Assembly (NCBI RefSeq): GCF_014653695.1
Contig: NZ_BNAR01000004.1
Location: 62,001 to 126,000, forward strand
Direction of reading: 5' to 3'
DNA length: 64,000 bases
DNA from: Lentzea cavernae
GTDB lineage: Bacteria > Actinomycetota > Actinomycetes > Mycobacteriales > Pseudonocardiaceae
The position numbers and the translations under genes are program-made. Below are positions 58,501 through 64,000 of this stretch, one piece after another. Position 1 is the stretch's first letter. Each line of letters begins with the position of its first letter. The notes beneath the pieces were generated by a model that was not told the origin of the DNA, searched no databases, and was given only the letters and a program-made list of their open reading frames with translations.

Positions 58501-61500
58501 GACACCGGCGATGCCCGCCGCTGCCTGCGTGTGGCCGATGTTCGACTTGACCGACCCCAGCCACAGCGGCTCCTGCCGGTCCTGGCCGTAGGTCGCGAGC
58601 AGTGCCTGCGCCTCGATCGGGTCGCCGAGCCGGGTTCCCGTGCCGTGCGCCTCGACCGCGTCGACGTCCGAAGTGGACAGTCTGGCGTTGGCGAGAGCCT
58701 GCCGGATCACCCGCTGCTGCGACGGGCCGTTCGGCGCGGTCAGGCCGCTGGACGCGCCGTCCTGGTTCACCGCGGAACCCTTGAGCAGCGCCAGAACCGG
58801 GTGTCCGTTGCGGCGCGCGTCGGACAGCCGCTCCAGCAGGACCATGCCGACGCCCTCGCCCCAGCTGACGCCGTCGGCGCCGTCGGCGAAGGCCTTGCAG
58901 CGGCCGTCGAGCGCCATGGCCTGCTGCTTGCTGAAGTCGATGAACGGACCGGGCGTGGACATGACCGTCACACCACCGGCGAGGGCCAGCTCGCACTCGC
59001 CGGACCGCAGTGAGTGGGCCGCCATGTGCAACGCCACCAACGACGACGAGCAGGCGGTGTCGACCGACACGGCCGGTCCCTCGAAACCGAAGGTGTAGGC
59101 GATCCGCCCGGACATCATCGAGCCCGAGGTCCCGGTGCCGAGGAACCCCTCGACGTCGTCGGGAATGGTCTTCAGCTGCGAGGCGTAGTCGTGGTAGATC
59201 GCGCCGGCGAACACGCCGGTCGCGCTGCCGCGCAGGTCCGCGGGCTTGAGCCCGGCGCGTTCGAACGCCTCCCAGGAGACCTCCAGCAGCACGCGCTGCT
59301 GCGGGTCCATCGCCAGCGCCTCGCGCGGCGAAATCCGGAAGAACTCCGGGTCGAAGTCGCCTGCGTCCTCCAGGAAGCCACCGACCCTCGTGTTCGAGAC
59401 GCCCTGCTTGCCGGGCGTGGTGTCGAACAGCGCGGCGAGGTCCCACCCGCGGTCGTCCGGGAAGGGGGAGATCCCCTCGCGGCCCTCGGACACCAGCGAC
59501 CAGAGGTCCTCCGGCGAGCGCACCCCGCCGGGGAAACGGCAGCTCATCGCGACGATCGCGATGGGGTCGTCGGAGGCCGCGACCTGCGCCCGCACCTGCG
59601 GCGCACCCGCCACTCCCAGCTCACCCAGCAGCTCGGCGCGCAGGAAGGCGGCCAGCGCGACGGGGGTCGGGTGGTCGAAGGTCACCGTCGACGGCAGGCG
59701 CAGGCCGGTCGCCGAGCTCAGGCGGTTGCGCAGCTCGACCGAGGTCAGGGAGTCGAACCCGAGGTCGAGGAACCCGCGGCCGGGCTCGATGCCGCCGGGG
59801 GTCACGTGACCGAGCACGAGCCCGACCTCGGTGCGGACCAGGTCGAGCAGCTCGTGGTCCTGTTCGGCCTCCGTGAGCTGGCCGAGGCGGCGCGCGAGCG
59901 AGGAGCCGCGCGCGGCACCGGACTGCGCGACGCGCCTGCCCGGCGTGCGCACGAGACCACCGAGCACGGCCGGCAGCGGGGTGTTCCGCGCGGAGGCACG
60001 GAGTGCGGGCAGGTCCAGCTTGATCGGGACGGCGACGGGCGCGTCGGCCGCGATCGCGGCGTCGAACAGCGCCAGGCCCTCCGGCACGGTGAGCGCGGGC
60101 GTGCCGCCGTTGCGCAGCCGGGCGAGGTCGGCCTCGCCGAGCGCCTCGCCCATGCCGGCCGCCCACAGGCCCCACGCCATCGACTGGCCGGGCAGGCCGA
60201 GGGCCCGCCGGTGCTCGGCGAGCGCGTCGAGGTAGGCGTTCGCGGCGGCGTAGCTGCCCTGCCCCGGCGCGCCGAGCACACCGGCGGCCGAGGAGAACGT
60301 GACGAAGAAGGACAGGTCCTGGTGCGCGGTCAGCTCGTGCAGGTACCGGGCGGCGTCGGCCTTCGGGCCCAGCACGCCCGCCACCCGCGCCGGGGTCAGC
60401 GAGTCGATCGTGCCGTCGTCGAGCACACCGGCCGCGTGCACCACGCCGGTCAGGTCGACGCCGTCGAGCAGTGCGGCGAGCGCGTCGCGGTCGGCCACGT
60501 CGCAGGCCGCGGCCGACACCTCGGCACCCAGCGCGGTGAGCTCCTCGACCAGCGCCGGCGCACCGGGGGCGTCGAGCCCGCGGCGGCTGGTGAGCACGAG
60601 CTTGCGCACACCGTGATCGGTGACCAGGTGCCTGGCCACCACGGCGCCCAGGCCGCCGGTGCCCCCGGTCACGAGCACGGTCTTGCCAGGATCGGCGGCG
60701 CGCGGCATCGACAGCGCGACCTTGCCGATGTGCTTGGCCTGGCTCAGAAAGCGGAACGCCGCCCGTGCCTGGCGCACGTCCCACACCTTCACCGGGAGGG
60801 GTTCGAGCACTCCCCGGTCGAACAGCTCGACCAGGGCGGTCCACATCTGCGCGGTGCGCTCGGGACCGGCCTCGCTCAGGTCGAACGCCTGGTAGCGCAC
60901 GTTCGGGTGGTGGGCGGCCACGTCGTCGCGGACGTCGGCCTTGCCCATCTCCAGGAAGCGGCCGCCCGGCGCCATCGTGCGCAGCGACGCGTCCACGAAG
61001 TCGCCCGCCAGTGCGTTGAGCACGACATCGACGCGACCGAACCGCTCCTCGAAGTCGAGCGTGCGGGACGAGGCGATGCGCTCGTCGGCGATGCCCGCCT
61101 CCCGCAGCACGTGCTGCTTGCTCTCGCTCGCCGTGCCGTACACCGTGGCGCCGAGGTGGTTCGCGAGCTGCGTGGCGGCCATGCCCACACCGCCGGCGGC
61201 GGAGTGGATCAGGATCGACTCCCCCGCCTTGAGCTCACCCAGGTCGCACAACGCGTAGTAGGCGGTGAGGAACACCAGCGGCACGGTCGAGGCCTGCTCG
61301 AACGTCCACCCCGCGGGCTTGCGGGTGATCATCTGACGCTCGACCACGGCCGAGGGGCCACCGCCACCGGCGACCAGGCCCATCACCTCGTCGCCCGGCG
61401 CGAGGTCGGTCACGGAGGTGCCGACCTCGGTCACGACACCGGCGAACTCGCTGACGAGCAGCCCGGCCTCGCCGCGGTACATGCCCAGGACGTTCAACAC

Positions 61501-64000
61501 GTCCCGGAAGTTCAGGCCCGCCGCGCGCACGGCGACGCGGACCCCGGTCGGCTCGAGCGGCCGCGCCGCCACCGGTTCCAGCACCAGGTGGTCGACGGTG
61601 CCCTGACCCGACATGCCCAGCCGCCAGTCGCCCGCGGGCGGGACCATGCGGCCGGTGGTCTCGGTGGCGACGAGGCGCGGCACCAGGATTTCGCCGTCGC
61701 GCACGGCCAGTTGCGGCTCGTCGGACGCGACGACGGCGTCGGTGATCTCGGCGGCGTCCACCAGCGCGAAGCGGTCGGGGTTCTCGGACTGCGCGGAGCG
61801 CACTAGGCCCCAGACCGCGGCCACGGCCGGGTCGACGGCGGTGTCGTCCGCACCGGCGGAGACGGCGTCAACGGTCTGGACGAGTAGTTTCGCGGTCTCG
61901 AACCGCTCCTCGGCCAGCCACTTCTGCAGCACGTCAAGCGTCGCGGCGACCGTGCCGTGCACGTCCTCACCGGTAGCGCGGTAGACGACGACCGGCGGGA
62001 CCTCCTCGCCCAGGTCGTCCCACCACACCCACGCGGGCGCGTCACCGCCGGCGGAGGTGACCGGGTTCCAGGCGAGCTCGTAGAGCCCGTTCTGGTCGGC
62101 GGCCGTGCGGATCTGCTCGGCCGACACCGGCCGCACCGCCAGGGAACCGACCGTGGCGATCGGCGCGCCCTCACCGTCGGCGACCCTCAAGGAGATCGCG
62201 TCGGTGCCCGCCGGGGACAGCTTCACCCTGAGGTCGGCGGCACCGGAGGCGTGCAGGGCCACGTCGGTCCAGGCGAACGGCAGCCGGGCCTGGCCGTCGC
62301 CCAGTGCGAGGGCGTGCAGGGCGGCGTCGAGCAACGCCGGGTGCAGGCCGAACCGGCCCGCCTGGTCCCGCGCCCGGTCGGGCAGCGCGACCTCGGCGAA
62401 CGTGTCCTCGCCCCGCCTCCACACCGCGCGCAGGCCCTGGAACGTCTCGCCGTACTCCAGGCCCAGGGCGGCGAGCTCCTGGTAGTGGCCGTCGAGCCCG
62501 ACCGCCTCGGCGCCGGCCGGTGGCCACTGCGCGAGGTCCCAGGACGTGCCCTGGCCCGCCGCGGCCAGCGAACCGGAGGCGTGCAGCGTCCACGCGCCGT
62601 CGACCGGGGCGCTGCTGGAACGCGAGTGCAGGGTCAGCGGACGGCGGCCCGTCTCGTCCGCCGCACCGACCCACAGCTGCACGTGCACGCCCGCGTTCTC
62701 GGGCAGCACGAGCGGGGCCTGCAGCGTGAGCTCCTCGATGCCGGAGAGGCCGGTCTCGTCGGCCGCGCGCACGGCCAGTTCGACCAGCGCCGTGCCGGGC
62801 ACGACCACCGCGCCCATGACGACGTGGTCGGCCAGCCACGGGTGGGTCCTGGTGGACAGGATGCCGGTGAACAGGAACCCGTCGGCGTCGGCGACCGAGA
62901 CGGCGGCACCGAGCAGCGGGTGGTCGAGCGAGCTGAGGCCGAGCCCGGACGCGTCGCCCGCGGGCGCGGTGACGGGCAGCCAGTAGCGGTCGCGCTGGAA
63001 CGGGTAGGTGGGCAGGTCGACCACGCGGGCACCGGAGAGGTACGCGGCCCAGTCGACCCGGCCGCCGTGCACGTGCAGGTCGGCGAGACCGGACACGATC
63101 GTCGCGACCTCGTCGCGGTCGCGGCGCAGCGCGGTGACGAACTTGCCTTCCACGCAGTCCTGGCCGGCGGCGGAGAGCACGCCGTCCGGACCCAGCTCCA
63201 GGTAGCGCGTGACACCGACCGCCGCCAGGGTCCTGACGCCGTCGGCGAACCGGACGGCCTCGCGGACGTGCCGGACCCAGTAGCCGGGGTCGCAGACGTC
63301 CTCGGTGCGGGCGAGCTCGCCGGTGACGTTGGAGACCAGGGCGATCTTCGGGGTGTGGAAGGTGATCCCGCGCGCGACCTCGGCGAACTCCGCGAGCATG
63401 CCGTCCATCAGCGAGGAGTGGAACGCGTGCGAGACCGCGAGTGCCTTGGTCTTGCGGCCGGAGGCGGCGAACCCCGCGGTCACCTCGGCCACGGCGCCGG
63501 CGTCTCCGGAGATCACGACCGACTGGGGGCCGTTGATCGCGGCGATGTCGACGCCGTCGCGCAGCGCGGCCCTGACCTCTTGCTCGTCGGCCTGGATCGC
63601 GGCCATGGAACCGCCGGTGGGCAGCGCCTGCATGAGCCTGCCGCGGGCTTCCACCAGCTTCGCCGCGTCTTCGAGCGACCAGACGCCGGCGACGTGCGCC
63701 GCGGCCAGTTCGCCAACCGAGTGACCGATCAGGAAGTCCGGTCGGACACCCCACGACTCGACCAGCCGGTACAGCGCGACTTCGAGCGCGAACAACGCGG
63801 GCTGGGCGTTGCCCGTCTGGTTGAGCACCTCGGCGTCGTCGATCTCGCGGATGCCGGGCAGCAGCGCCGCGATCTCGTCGTAGGCCGCGGCGAAAGCCGG
63901 GAAGGCCGCGTACAGCTCACGACCCATGCCCACGCGCTGGGAACCCTGGCCCGTGAACATGACGGCGAGCTGGCCGCCCACGGCGTCGCCGGTGGTGACG
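43558..64000 (-). CDS. PKS-A: four modules visible, N-terminus off the right edge
   Basis: About 6,813 residues are in view; the frame is open to the window edge. Module 1 (from about 64000 to 59.6 kb): AT (GHSVGE, HAFH), DH, ER ([23 protein letters not shown]), KR (LDD), ACP. Module 2 (59.6-54.7 kb): KS, AT (HAFH), DH whose HxxxGxxxxP reads [12 protein letters not shown] (LDD), ACP. Module 3 (54.65-49.8 kb): KS, AT (HAFH), intact DH, KR (LDD), ACP. Module 4 (49.7-43.8 kb): KS, AT (HAFH), DH, degenerate ER, KR (LDD), ACP. The C-terminus has a docking region ([26 protein letters not shown]). KS motifs ([20 protein letters not shown]) are intact in modules 2-4. All ATs look malonyl-specific. 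Expected units: saturated, alkene or hydroxyl, alkene, alkene. Loading and earlier domains lie outside the window. Confidence 0.95.
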   Translation of the reverse strand, partial: VTTGDAVGGQLAVMFTGQGSQRVGMGRELYAAFPAFAAAYDEIAALLPGIREIDDAEVLNQTGNAQPALFALEVALYRLVESWGVRPDFLIGHSVGELAAAHVAGVWSLEDAAKLVEARGRLMQALPTGGSMAAIQADEQEVRAALRDGVDIAAINGPQSVVISGDAGAVAEVTAGFAASGRKTKALAVSHAFHSSLMDGMLAEFAEVARGITFHTPKIALVSNVTGELARTEDVCDPGYWVRHVREAVRFADGVRTLAAVGVTRYLELGPDGVLSAAGQDCVEGKFVTALRRDRDEVATIVSGLADLHVHGGRVDWAAYLSGARVVDLPTYPFQRDRYWLPVTAPAGDASGLGLSSLDHPLLGAAVSVADADGFLFTGILSTRTHPWLADHVVMGAVVVPGTALVELAVRAADETGLSGIEELTLQAPLVLPENAGVHVQLWVGAADETGRRPLTLHSRSSSAPVDGAWTLHASGSLAAAGQGTSWDLAQWPPAGAEAVGLDGHYQELAALGLEYGETFQGLRAVWRRGEDTFAEVALPDRARDQAGRFGLHPALLDAALHALALGDGQARLPFAWTDVALHASGAADLRVKLSPAGTDAISLRVADGEGAPIATVGSLAVRPVSAEQIRTAADQNGLYELAWNPVTSAGGDAPAWVWWDDLGEEVPPVVVYRATGEDVHGTVAATLDVLQKWLAEERFETAKLLVQTVDAVSAGADDTAVDPAVAAVWGLVRSAQSENPDRFALVDAAEITDAVVASDEPQLAVRDGEILVPRLVATETTGRMVPPAGDWRLGMSGQGTVDHLVLEPVAARPLEPTGVRVAVRAAGLNFRDVLNVLGMYRGEAGLLVSEFAGVVTEVGTSVTDLAPGDEVMGLVAGGGGPSAVVERQMITRKPAGWTFEQASTVPLVFLTAYYALCDLGELKAGESILIHSAAGGVGMAATQLANHLGATVYGTASESKQHVLREAGIADERIASSRTLDFEERFGRVDVVLNALAGDFVDASLRTMAPGGRFLEMGKADVRDDVAAHHPNVRYQAFDLSEAGPERTAQMWTALVELFDRGVLEPLPVKVWDVRQARAAFRFLSQAKHIGKVALSMPRAADPGKTVLVTGGTGGLGAVVARHLVTDHGVRKLVLTSRRGLDAPGAPALVEELTALGAEVSAAACDVADRDALAALLDGVDLTGVVHAAGVLDDGTIDSLTPARVAGVLGPKADAARYLHELTAHQDLSFFVTFSSAAGVLGAPGQGSYAAANAYLDALAEHRRALGLPGQSMAWGLWAAGMGEALGEADLARLRNGGTPALTVPEGLALFDAAIAADAPVAVPIKLDLPALRASARNTPLPAVLGGLVRTPGRRVAQSGAARGSSLARRLGQLTEAEQDHELLDLVRTEVGLVLGHVTPGGIEPGRGFLDLGFDSLTSVELRNRLSSATGLRLPSTVTFDHPTPVALAAFLRAELLGELGVAGAPQVRAQVAASDDPIAIVAMSCRFPGGVRSPEDLWSLVSEGREGISPFPDDRGWDLAALFDTTPGKQGVSNTRVGGFLEDAGDFDPEFFRISPREALAMDPQQRVLLEVSWEAFERAGLKPADLRGSATGVFAGAIYHDYASQLKTIPDDVEGFLGTGTSGSMMSGRIAYTFGFEGPAVSVDTACSSSLVALHMAAHSLRSGECELALAGGVTVMSTPGPFIDFSKQQAMALDGRCKAFADGADGVSWGEGVGMVLLERLSDARRNGHPVLALLKGSAVNQDGASSGLTAPNGPSQQRVIRQALANARLSTSDVDAVEAHGTGTRLGDPIEAQALLATYGQDRQEPLWLGSVKSNIGHTQAAAGIAGVIKMVQAMHEGVLPRTLHIDEPSGQVDWDRGAIRLLTEQVEWPRTGAPRRASVSSFGFSGTNAHVVLEHVPATTAAETETNPPAVVPLVLSARSEEALREQAGRLATGTRSLLDVGHSLVTTRQSHERRAVVVGADQESVLAALSAFATTGQAAGVVTGLAAPGRLAFLFTGQGSQRLGMGAGLYEAFPVFAQAYDEVCEFLPGIKDIADADVLGQTSNAQPAIFALEVALFRLVRSWGVSPDFVAGHSIGEIAAAHVAGVLSLQDAAKLVSARGRLMQALPAGGAMVAVQATEDEVREHLSDEVSLAAVNGPNAVVLSGVESPVLEVAEKFEKLGRRTKRLAVSHAFHSVLMEPMLDEFRAVAESIEYREPAVPIVSTVTGSLVEPGVVTSPEYWVEHVRKPVRFAAGLTALTGLDVTRFLEIGPDAVLSGLGQDTPDAVFVPSLRKDRDETTSLVSALGTLYSHGVDVGWQEYFAGSGAKVVDLPTYPFRQQRFWLHSTPGAGDAPSLGLGALDHPLLGATVALPDSGGLVLTGRLSLDAQPWLAGHRVMDTVLLPGTAFAELAVRAGDEVGCDTVEELVLQAPLVLGGTARQLRVSVSESELDARRAVTVHSRPEDSDDEWTLHATGTLARGGDEQGEPQTVWPPENAAPVDLEGFYPALTEAGLDYSGPFRGLRAAWRRGEETFAEVELPDGTDVSRFGLHPALLDAALHAVGLSGGKARLPFSLAGLTLHAAGATALRVRLAPAGSGALSLRVADVTGAPVLSVDRLALREISEEQLRPANSAERDALFTVDWVPVTATVQEAAADTVVHVVPEGAAADLTVEVLELLKSWLAEDRETKLVVRTIPGVPAHAAVSGLVRSAQAEHPDRFVLVHGDGDVAAAVGTGEPEVLLADGELRAPRLVRAKATGGDWTLDGTVLVTGGTGGLGALVARRLVENHGVRNLVLVSRSGGDSPGAAHLVQELTALGAEVTIAACDVSDRAQLETALALVPADQPLRGIVHAAGVLDDGVLDAMTRDRVEAVLRPKAEAAWHLHELTTGLDLFVTFSSIAGTLGAPGQANYAAANGFLDGLAVHRRALGLPATSIAYGLWDEGMGHGQATGAAGFAALPAEDGLALFDLVALGDDANPVAMALDVAAARDGARATGVVPHVLRGLVKVRPRRTARTEEGAGLRQRLGALPAAERLRQLLELIRTEVALVLGHTSPDAVETDRAFGDLGFDSLTAVEFRNRLDAATGLRLPATLIFDYPTPLALAEFVQAEFLDELTDPATPAFAPVALADDPIAIVGMACRYPGGVGSPEDLWDLVTNGRDGVTRFPEDRGWDVDGIYHPDPDAQGKTYTREGGFLHDAGDFDPEFFGISPREALAMDPQQRLLLEVSWEALEHARVDPSGLKGSQTGVFAGLMYHDYGARVGTLPDGVEGFIGTGTSGSVLSGRVAYTLGLEGPAVTVDTACSSSLVAMHWAMQALRTGECSMALAGGVTVMATPDTFIGFSRQRGLAVDGRCKSFSAGADGTGWSEGVGVLVLERLSDARRNGHRVLAVVRGSAVNQDGASNGLTAPNGPSQQRVIRQALASAGIASSTVDVVEAHGTGTPLGDPIEAQALLATYGQEREEEPLYLGSIKSNIGHTQASAGVAGVIKMVQALRHGVLPATLHLDEPTPHVDWASGDVSLLTEQRAWPEADRPRRAAVSSFGISGTNAHVILEQAPDEAVPPREDAELPAVPWVLSGRSEEALREQAVRLLAVDGRHADLGLSLATTRTSHDHRAVVVGSTPEELRAGLTALSAGETAVSVTTGRVLSGRTAVLFTGQGSQRLGMGAGLYEAFPVFAQAYDEVCEFLPGVKDIADADVLNQTSNAQPAIFALEVALFRLVRSWGVTPDFLAGHSIGEIAAAHVAGVLSLEDAAKLVSARGRLMQALPDGGAMVAVQATEDEVRQHLSPKVSLAAVNGPNAVVLSGSASQTLKVAKKFEKLGRRTKRLAVSHAFHSVLMEPMLDEFRVVAESLTYAAPSIPVVSTVTGQLVTDRLTDPGHWVEHVRATVRFADTVSWLQDKGVTRFLEVGPDGVLSAMGADGADGLFTSFLRKDRDEVTSALTGLAAAFTRGEQVDWSAVFAGGDARVVDLPTSAFQHQRFWLASTGGGADVSAVGLVPTEHPLLGAAVPFADGDGWVLTGRLSLATHPWLADHAALGTVLMPGTGLLELVVRAGDEAGCGTVEELTVQAPLLLPASGSLDVQVLVGAADGAGRRPVSVHSRGADGSWTEHAAGTLSPATSAPAFDLAAWPPAGEAVELDGLYEDFATAGLSYGPVFQGLRAAWRSGDDVWAEVVLPEAEHDQAGRFGLHPALLDAALHTIGLIAGEGTRLPFSFGAVTLHATGATTLRVRVTSTGTDRVSVLVADSTGVPVATIGSLVVRAASAEQLRPVDEPLYELSWVPVPAQGTQVEHKLLDQVGDDVPAALVLDVSAGEPREVLHSTLAAVQGFLAEERFADARLVVVTGESLSGAAVRGLIRSAESENPGRFVLVQGDVDVALATGEPQVRVQDGEALAPRLVRARTAEPAAWGEGTVLVTGGTGGIGAAIARHLSRVHGVTKLVLTSRRGLDAPGAAELAAELGADVKACDVADTGALAALLDSIPDLTGIVHAAGVLDDGVVTALTPERVDTVLRPKAEAALALHELTRDRSLSQFVLLSSVSGVLGGPGQANYAAANAVLDALAEQRVAEGLPARSLAYGLWADGMGDGSDVDRLSRDGFGALSEEEGLALFDAALAAQTAVPVPVKLDLATLQVHARTSPIPAVLRGLVRVPRLRSAVNAQAVSALLDTLSRLSEADQQTHVADLVRARVAEVLGHSGTAAVEVGRAFTELGFDSLTAVELRNRLGEATGLRLPATLIFDYPTPLALAEYVRSELLGATTTAVVPAARSGASDEPVAIIAMSCRYPGGVRSPEDLWRLVAQGGDAITPFPADRGWDLDDLYDPDPDRTGKSYTREGGFLLDAADFDAEFFGISPREAMTVDPQQRLLLETAQEAFERAGIDPATLKGSPTGVFAGVMYNDYASRLTSTPDGFEGLLGTGSANSVLSGRVSYTFGLEGPAVSVDTACSSSLVALHLAAQALRSGDCDLALAGGATVMATPNPFIEFSRQRGLAADGRCKPFAAAADGTGWSEGAGFLLLERLSDAQRNGHRVLAVVRGSAVNQDGASNGLTAPNGPSQVRVIRQALAAAGLSTVDVDALEAHGTGTALGDPIEAQAVLATYGQDRDVPLVLGSVKSNIGHTQAAAGVAGIIKMVEAMRHGIVPASLHIDSPSPHVDWAGGAVELATEARPWARHDRPRRAAVSAFGISGTNAHVILEQGPDVPVAPREVKAPALLPYVLSGRTENALRAQAESLLNAELAEPVDVAYSLVTTRTVHERRAVVTGSPADLRAGLAALADGHPSANVAVDRAVPGKLAVLFTGQGSQRLGMGRELYAAFPVFAEAYDEIAALLPGIREIDDAEVLDQTGNAQPALFALEVALYRLIESWGVRPDFLAGHSIGELSAAHVSGVLSLQDAATLVEARGRLMQALPTGGAMVAVEATEDEVREHLTAEVGLAAVNGPSAVVLSGVEAPTLAVAETFRERGRRIKRLAVSHAFHSVLMDPMLAGFAEVARSLDYRQPVIPVVSNVTGRLATELTDPEYWVRHVRGTVRFADGIRELEAAGVSRFVELGPDGVLSAMGHGCASDAAVFVPLLRKDRTEPQSVEGAFGRLVAAGVAVDWEVFFAGTGARRTELPTYAFQRERYWLESGPATGDAAGLGLRTTEHPLLGATVTTPDGDGLICFGRLSRTAQPWLVDHTVLGAVLVPGAALVEMVVRAGDELGCPKVAELTLAAPVVLPDQGGLAVQVVVGGAAADGGREVAVYSRRADASVEEPWTQHASGVLTPDENRLPVASAWPPADAEVLDLEGLYSDLAATGLSYGPVFQGLTSAWLRDGEIFADVVLPDVAHGDVARFGIHPALLDAALHPIGLLGFDGEASARLPFLWRDVSLHATSATAVRVSVTPTGADSVRLELTDTSGAPVLTVGSLLLREVSKEQLGAQQSTSDWLFRAEWVPVAGDGAPVAWAYHGEAGQAASPVTVLRVQPPAEVVPRAVHDVLTSTLTTVQEWLADEHNADGKLVVLTHDAVRARSSDEVSPVTASVWGLIRSAQNENPGRLVLLDASEQDVELAVSNLGDETQLAVRDGVVHACRLLRASTAPELVPPPGERAWRLDSPSGENAGEFTFQPFPEAAEQLAAHEIRIGVRAAGACFGDGVLVREAAGVVLEVGEGVTDLRAGDAVMGLVHNGVGPIVRTGRAFVTKVPHWWTFEQAASVPLAFLTAWYALNDLAGLSAGEAVLITDAAGDVGMAATQIARHLGAEVYGTAGEGQWDVLRSAGLPDSRIASSQAPGFAERFLASSNGRGVDVVLNPVAGEVTDATIRLLPRGGRMVERGNGDLRPTSDFSGQYPGVTYRAFDVTDAGADRISAMWEELITMFESRELNPLPIRSWDVREAPEAARFPGHAGKVVLTLPRVLDASGTVLVTGGTGGLGAVVARHLVTALGVRDLVLAGRRGVDAPGAAELAGELIGLGAEVRVVACDAADRSQLEDLLDGIPVLTGVVHAAGVLDDGLFTSLTSQRLEKVLRPKVDAAWNLHELTLGRDLAMFVLFSSAAGVLGAPGQANYAAANTFLDALAEHRRSLGLPASSLAYGLWADGMGSATDAGRMAREGFGALTPAEGLALFDLATSMAAPATVPVKLDVARLRALAENTSVPPLLRALVPPQRARRSASADAAGQADELRRRLAGLSQADARQALLDVVRRQAATVLGHAGPDVIEPDRAFTDLGFDSLTAVELRNQLGEATGLRLPATLIFDYPTPDAMSEFLQAEVVPAAAPEVSGVDTEITHLETALSALDPATTDGARVETRLRQLVALWRDKTRAGEDDRTDIESATLDDMFSLLDNEL
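52497..52592. repeat. 96-bp exact repeat in module 3 AT
   Basis: Identical base for base to 57420-57515 in the module 2 AT, within a much longer stretch of high similarity. It covers the HAFH substrate motif region. Confidence 0.8.
57420..57515. repeat. 96-bp exact repeat in module 2 AT
   Basis: Exact partner of 52497-52592, spaced 4,923 bp, i.e. one module period. The identity suggests recent duplication or gene conversion between modules 2 and 3. Confidence 0.8.

Noticed and set aside
43558..64000. Methylmalonyl-type AT motifs (YASH) or a C-methyltransferase domain in PKS-A
   Set aside because: Looked for in all four modules; every AT reads HAFH and no methyltransferase motif was found.
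1..64000. tRNA genes, insertion sequences, CRISPR arrays or phage attachment sites
   Set aside because: No transposase-like protein, regularly spaced repeat or tRNA-like fold was recognised by eye; a tRNA scan was not possible here.

Overview
The window is high-GC actinobacterial DNA. Very strong third-position G/C bias, SARP/AfsR regulators, a modular type I polyketide synthase (PKS) and DUF5996/DUF5988 proteins suggest a Pseudonocardiales-type genus (Saccharothrix, Lentzea or similar); that taxonomic call is inference. No tRNA, rRNA, CRISPR array or insertion sequence was seen.

Region 1 (1-9.1 kb) looks like ordinary accessory chromosome: small oxidative/electrophile-type enzymes, each beside its own regulator. 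These are a MoaF-like/NTF2-like pair facing a MarR regulator, a DUF5996 protein, a LysR regulator facing an F420-reductase-like and an isochorismatase-like gene, a TetR regulator with a DJ-1/PfpI gene, a flavodoxin-fold oxidoreductase, a MarR regulator facing an alpha/beta hydrolase, and a zinc-ribbon protein. Several operator-like palindromes can be read directly. The clearest are a 16-bp site shared by the TetR and DJ-1 promoters and a tandem palindrome overlapping a TTGACA-17-TAAATT promoter before the hydrolase.

Region 2 (9.3-18.2 kb) is export and control: a 14-helix MFS pump with a TetR regulator, then two large SARP-family activators. The first SARP is transcribed leftward behind a small secreted protein with three DTPWG repeats and carries a degenerate nucleotide-cyclase domain. 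The second is a classical AfsR-type SARP-NB-ARC-TPR protein transcribed rightward.

Region 3 (18.4-64 kb) is one side of a large type I PKS cluster. An acyl-activating enzyme and a cysteine-less AhpD-fold protein run rightward. They meet a leftward block that starts beyond the right edge: PKS-A (four modules visible), PKS-B (one fully reducing module), PKS-C (two modules), a free-standing KS-AT, a four-gene cassette of the fkbK-J-I-H type for an oxygenated malonyl-ACP extender, a type II thioesterase and a DUF5988 protein. Docking-type coiled coils and gene order support A -> B -> C. All complete ATs carry malonyl-type motifs, so the carbon chain should be mostly unbranched.

The most unusual part is the end of the line. 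The last module of PKS-C has a dead, shortened AT. The next gene encodes a KS-AT whose KS has lost the first catalytic histidine and the lysine but whose AT keeps its Ser/His pair. The extender cassette lacks the usual O-methyltransferase. A testable reading is that the free-standing KS-AT loads a hydroxymalonyl unit from the discrete ACP onto the AT-less module. No integrated thioesterase is present, so how the chain is released is open.
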